Source of the DNA: Rhizoclosmatium globosum
Lineage: Eukaryota > Chytridiomycota > Chytridiomycetes > Chytridiales > Chytriomycetaceae
Length of the DNA: 64,000 nt
Direction of reading: 5' to 3'
Assembly (NCBI GenBank): GCA_002104985.1
Contig: MCGO01000068.1
Coordinates: 124,001 to 188,000 of the forward strand
A model generated the notes under the pieces. The model had not been told where the DNA came from. It saw only the letters and a list, made by a program, of their open reading frames with translations, and made no database searches. Positions 60,122 to 64,000 of this stretch are shown here, in pieces (position 1 is the stretch's first letter; each line of letters begins with the position of its first letter). The position numbers were made by a program, and so were the translations under genes.

Positions 60122-61456
60122 ATGCAGGGAAGCCGACCGTCGACGGGACACAGCCGACCCACGAGCCTGGATTCCACCACGGACATGAGTGACTCATACG
60201 CCGCCTATGTCGCATCGATTGGCGGGATTGCCGTGCGATCGGGGTCGATTGGGCCTGTGTCGTTGTCGTCAGCACCAACACCAACACCGCCAACAACACT
60301 CGCCCCGTCAACGCCAACCAATCGCTCGCTCGACTTTGACTTTACATTCGACACTGAATCGGTTGTGGCCTCGCCGCTCGTGGCCCGGTCAACGTCGTTC
60401 GGAACAACAACAACCGCACAAACAACGGCAAAGGACCGCCTGGTCATCGCCGCGCCGCCGCCGCCATCGCCCGCGGCCCTCCGAGCAATTCCGCCAGTGC
60501 CGCCAATGATGACGCGATCAAAGACGGCGAACGTGAACGTGAACAACACAATCCTGCTGCGATCGAACACGCGGAAGTCGGTTGCTTCAACGGCATCGAC
60601 CCTGTCCCTCGAGTCGCTGCCCTCGATGAACTCAACGGGTTCAACTCCGCTGTCAAATAGAACGCCGCTGTCGAGACGGGCCTCCGACACCCGCTCAAGG
60701 GCAACTTCGCACTCTACTTCTATCGACTCGGTCGCACAACGCCCCTCTATGGCCTCAATCTCAACTGCCGGTTTCATGGAAGCAAACGACCCTCAACTCA
60801 CCCTGCGCTTCCTCCTCAACCAGCCAAACACAATGTACGGCATCGTCAAGCGGGAGAAGGCCGCCCGCAACTGGCTTGGCAGCATGAAGTCAACATGGAA
60901 CCCATACATAACTGTCCTCTACGGCGACAAACTCATTCTCTACCATGCATCAAAGAAACTCTTGACTTCAGATTCACTCAACGGTCCTTTTTATTCTTCT
61001 GGCTCGTCCATTCAATTTCAAGACACTCCCACAACAAAGCCTCGATCTTCTTTTTCTTCCTCTGCGCCAAAACAAGAACAACAGCCGCCTTCCTTTAAAT
61101 CTGCATCTCTTTATCAGCCCCCTTCCTCTGCACTCCGTCTCACTCCCGAATCGGAAATTCATGTCTCAGAAAAAGGTGTCTACGTACTTAAAGTGACTGG
61201 CAAGAAACTGGAAGAAGTGAATGTCGATGCATTCAAATCCGTTGGTCTCGACTCTTCTTCTTCCTCCATCTCTACTGCATCCACCCTCAGTTCTTCTCTC
61301 TCGCGCCTCGATTTTGGGATCCTCGAAGACAAGTCATGGGAATTGCAGTTTGATAATGCTGATTCAATGATGGAATGGTTGGGTCGGATAAAAGCCAGGG
61401 TTCTAGAGATGCGGAGGAGTTTAACGAGGGAGAGATTAGATGCTGATGAAGAGTAG
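60122..61456 (+). CDS. PH-domain-like protein with Ser/Thr-rich N-terminus
   Basis: The open frame starts at 59936, but likely starts are 60122 (MQGSRPSTG) or 60185 (MSDSYAAYVASIGG). About 250 residues are low-complexity Ser/Thr/Pro with repeated RSKTANVN-type basic patches. After about residue 240 a PH-like fold is suggested: GIVKREKAARNWLGSMKSTW, YITVLYGDKLILYHASKKLL, GVYVLKVTGKK and WELQFDNADSMMEWLGRIKA, the last helix being the most typical. Fold assignment from pattern only. Confidence 0.6.
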   Translation: MQGSRPSTGHSRPTSLDSTTDMSDSYAAYVASIGGIAVRSGSIGPVSLSSAPTPTPPTTLAPSTPTNRSLDFDFTFDTESVVASPLVARSTSFGTTTTAQTTAKDRLVIAAPPPPSPAALRAIPPVPPMMTRSKTANVNVNNTILLRSNTRKSVASTASTLSLESLPSMNSTGSTPLSNRTPLSRRASDTRSRATSHSTSIDSVAQRPSMASISTAGFMEANDPQLTLRFLLNQPNTMYGIVKREKAARNWLGSMKSTWNPYITVLYGDKLILYHASKKLLTSDSLNGPFYSSGSSIQFQDTPTTKPRSSFSSSAPKQEQQPPSFKSASLYQPPSSALRLTPESEIHVSEKGVYVLKVTGKKLEEVNVDAFKSVGLDSSSSSISTASTLSSSLSRLDFGILEDKSWELQFDNADSMMEWLGRIKARVLEMRRSLTRERLDADEE

Positions 61457-62505
61457 AAATCTTTCTATTCCTTCTACAGCCTCTTTTGTTTGCTTCATGT
61501 GTATGCCATTGTTATTCTCTCGTTTTTGTTGTTTTGTTTCTTTTTCTTGATTTTCTAAAGAGTATAGATGGGTGATGGATGTCTATGGATTCAGCTTTGG
61601 GTAGATGTCTGTTTGTAGTATGATATGGGAGGGATACGTAGCTGTTAGTTTTTATATTCTTATTTCATGGTTGACTTTTTGTGTTTTTTTCTCTTTCTTT
61701 TCAGTATTCCCTTGAACTTTCCAGGCCAAGTGTGTAAAAAAATACATTCATTCTGTTTATTCAGTTGTTTTTTCGGTTTGTTTTGAGGCAAAGTCACCAA
61801 AAACAACAAGTCCGCAAACAACGCCGCACCCAAAAACATATAAATATCGCCATGGATTCCACTCGTTCCTCTTCACTGTCTGTTCCAAAAAGTAAATCCG
61901 CTCTTTCAAGACTAGTCACTCAGCAATATGATACTGAAGAATCTTTCGTTCAACGGTCAAAAAGGCAACTCACAGCCATATTCAATCCAACTTTGAATCT
62001 CAACTGTTGTCTGTAAACCACCGCTTTTGAGGGTTATTCTCAGTTTCATTTGCTTTTCTTCCTCAAATTCCGTTGCGGGATCTTTGGTCGTATCTGGTTT
62101 TCTGTCTCTCCTGGCTTTCTCGTACTGGTCCGTTCTACTTTATGCCTGATGAATTGAAAGGTCTCTTTTTGACTACCGTGACAAGAGCTGTCCGTCTTTA
62201 ACGACAGTCTTCAGCAAACCCTGAATATATTGACAAGCGTTCTGTTGTCCGTTAAGGATAACCCTCAGCCATACAAATTTAACTCCAAATATTACTTTCT
62301 ATTTTTTTTTTATGAAAGGCAGCGCACTGCATCACACTGAAATAAAATTGTCCATGCTGTCTGACACCCAGTTTGATATATATCTCATTCCCTTTTAGCG
62401 AGCTTTATGAAAGTGCTTAATTTTGATGCAAAAATTTAAGTTAACAGGTTCGACAGATGTGTATTGGCAAGTTAGCGGCGAGATGGTACAAAAAAATATC
62501 CCAAA
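61457..62505. other. Gene-poor stretch with one small ORF
   Basis: T-rich untranslated-looking sequence. One 54-codon ORF at 61852-62016 (MDSTRSSSLSVPKSKSAL) ends NCCL, where a GTAAAC donor follows directly. Its end recalls, without proof, prenylated C-terminal cysteines. Nothing else recognised. Confidence 0.4.
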
Positions 62506-64000
62506 ATGCTGAGACTCCATCTTGTCGCAAGACTTCTGGCAGCACAGCTTCTCCTATGCTCCAGCGCTGTATCCGACTCACCTACTTCGAAGCAATGGTA
62601 CCCTCTGGTTGGGGGTACAATCAGTGGACATTGGATCTCAACCACCCACGAAGAAAACGCCGAGGCCTGTCTAGCTCTTTGCGACCAACGCACCGATTGT
62701 CATTATGCAGCTTGGTACCCTCCCATAAACGTAAACTGTTACCTTTTTGATTACTCGGAAAAGGACACCACATTGGATGGAGCCACAACACTTTACATCC
62801 CGTCTGGTGCGACTGTCAAGCAATTGGACATCAATGGAAATAGGATCGGTTATGATGATGGTATTAGTGATTACAACGTGTGTCGTAAAGCCTGTGCTGA
62901 CAAGACAAACTGTATTGTGGCCGTTCAACGAAGTGATGCGTGCTACTTTTACCAAGACGTCGGATCGACTACAAGTTTTAATGCGAATAGCGTTATTGTT
63001 GTACCATCTACAAGGTTGACTCCTTCTGTGAACCGGTGGACGCTTTATAGACAAGCCGATGTGGTTGGGCATAACCTCAAGGACCCGGTTTCGGTTGGAA
63101 GTGCAGCGGAATGTCAAAGTCAATGTAATCAAGGTTGTAGTGCTGTAGTGTACGACACAGTCAAGCAGATCTGTTCCGTGAAAGATTCTTCAATCGGATT
63201 TTCGGATGGAGTAATCAACCCTGACGTTGAAATGTACATACCTGCCGGTGTGACGCTTAACATCGGGCTTGGTCTACAGTTGTTTGAAGTTACGGAGACG
63301 CAATCTGCGGAAGAGTGTATGCAGCCTTGTCTCAGTTCTCCTGACTGTGTAGTCAGTGTTTTCAATGTGAATGATAACAGTTGTGCTATTGGAACAGGAT
63401 TGGATTTGGGGGTTGCGATCACGGAACGATGTAATAGCAATATTGTCGTGACGACACTTGGTTTTGGATGTCCTCCTCAACAGTATTTTTCGGTAAGTTC
63501 TTTTGTGCCACTTATCCTGAGTATATCTCATAGACTGATTCGAATTTGCTTTAAAGGATGGAGTCTGTATAACGTGTGATCATGGTCTTCTGTGTGACAG
63601 CTTGAATTATCACGCGGTACCTTGTCCAGTGGGATACTTTTGCGAGTTTGGCGCGCAATTTGCTTGCAAAGCCACAACAACGACAAGTGACGTTGGAGGA
63701 CGATCAAAGGACGATTGCAATAAATGTGCAGCGGGGTATGAGGGTGATCCTGTAAGAATTGTTTTGAAGTAGTTTTATTTCGTCTCTAATGTTGATGTTA
63801 AGGCTACTAGTTGTACAGTAAAATCAAGCATTGACGTTCAATGGTATCCAGTGAAGAAAGCCGACATAAATGGTCATGATCTTCTTGTTTCGACAAACGT
63901 TGCAAGCTCGACTGATTGTACTACTAGCTGCTCCAATACCCAAGGGTGCGCTCTAGCAGTCTATGATTCGTCAAAGAAGACATGCTGGCTAAAAGATAGC
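62506..64000 (+). CDS. Secreted apple/PAN-repeat protein (5' part, runs off right edge)
   Basis: Exons 62506-63492, 63557-63751 and 63803 to the right edge. Signal peptide LHLVARLLAAQLLLCSSAVS. Then repeats of about 80 residues, each with a six-cysteine apple/PAN pattern: ACLALCDQRTDCHYAAWYPP, VCRKACADKTNCIVAVQ, ECQSQCNQGCSAVVYD, ECMQPCLSSPDCVVSVF. A different Cys-rich module (CITCDHGLLCDSLNYHAV, CPVGYFC) comes next in exon 2, resembling growth-factor-receptor GCC repeats. Exon 3 starts another PAN repeat (WYPVKKADINGHDLL, then DCTTSCSNTQGCALAVYDS). Probably cell-surface adhesion or carbohydrate binding. Confidence 0.75.

Noticed and set aside
61852..62016. G-protein gamma subunit
   Set aside because: The 54-residue ORF ends NCCL, not a CaaX box, and lacks the rest of the gamma signature; left as unknown.

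Overview
This window looks like nuclear DNA from a zoosporic (chytrid-type) fungus. The evidence is about three dozen protein genes packed on both strands, many short GT-AG introns (mostly 47-120 bases), core eukaryotic genes of fungal type, a fungal-type catalase-peroxidase, several large low-complexity membrane proteins, and a tyrosine-recombinase retrotransposon. The phylum assignment is inference from gene content. I saw no rRNA, tRNA or CRISPR.

Layout. 1-2.3 kb: 5' part of APC1 (anaphase-promoting complex), running off the left edge. 2.55-3.40 kb: an 849-base element with long terminal inverted repeats and a 9-base target duplication. 3.6-11.7 kb: F-box/LRR-type protein, HNH-like protein, MOSC/mARC protein divergent from ARL2, arrestin-like protein, MYND protein and a tetraspan-like membrane protein. 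12-21.3 kb: a tandem pair of small membrane proteins, phosphatidylserine decarboxylase, GID8, SEC23, TIM17 and a broken macro-domain gene. 21.3-25.1 kb and 35.9-37.8 kb: two clusters (five genes) of a family of single-pass Ser/Thr-rich membrane proteins with shared cytoplasmic motifs. 25.3-29.8 kb: three tandem Ariadne-like RBR genes, all lacking the catalytic RING2 cysteine. 29.9-35.7 kb: a CHD1-like DNA-binding module without its motor, KatG and a membrane-anchored protein. 38.0-44.05 kb: a DIRS-group (PAT/Ngaro-like) retrotransposon with split direct repeats. 44.3-64 kb: ribosomal protein uS8, a CRD-TM-SH3 protein, a BRSK/SAD-type kinase, the complete RNA polymerase I subunit RPA135, a polytopic membrane protein, two adjacent 2-oxoglutarate oxygenases (one ALKBH1-like), a PH-domain protein and the start of a secreted apple/PAN-repeat protein.

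The genes are mostly housekeeping: cell cycle (APC1), COPII traffic (SEC23), mitochondrial import and lipid synthesis (TIM17, PSD1), ubiquitin ligases (GID8, APC1), transcription (RPA135), translation (uS8) and oxidative defence (KatG). The lineage-specific layer is the two membrane-protein clusters, the RBR cluster and the mobile elements.

A caution: about ten genes, including essential ones such as SEC23, are broken by apparent single-base frameshifts, often at short homopolymers. Consensus-sequence error is the simplest explanation. Exon coordinates were worked out by hand from splice signals and reading-frame continuity.
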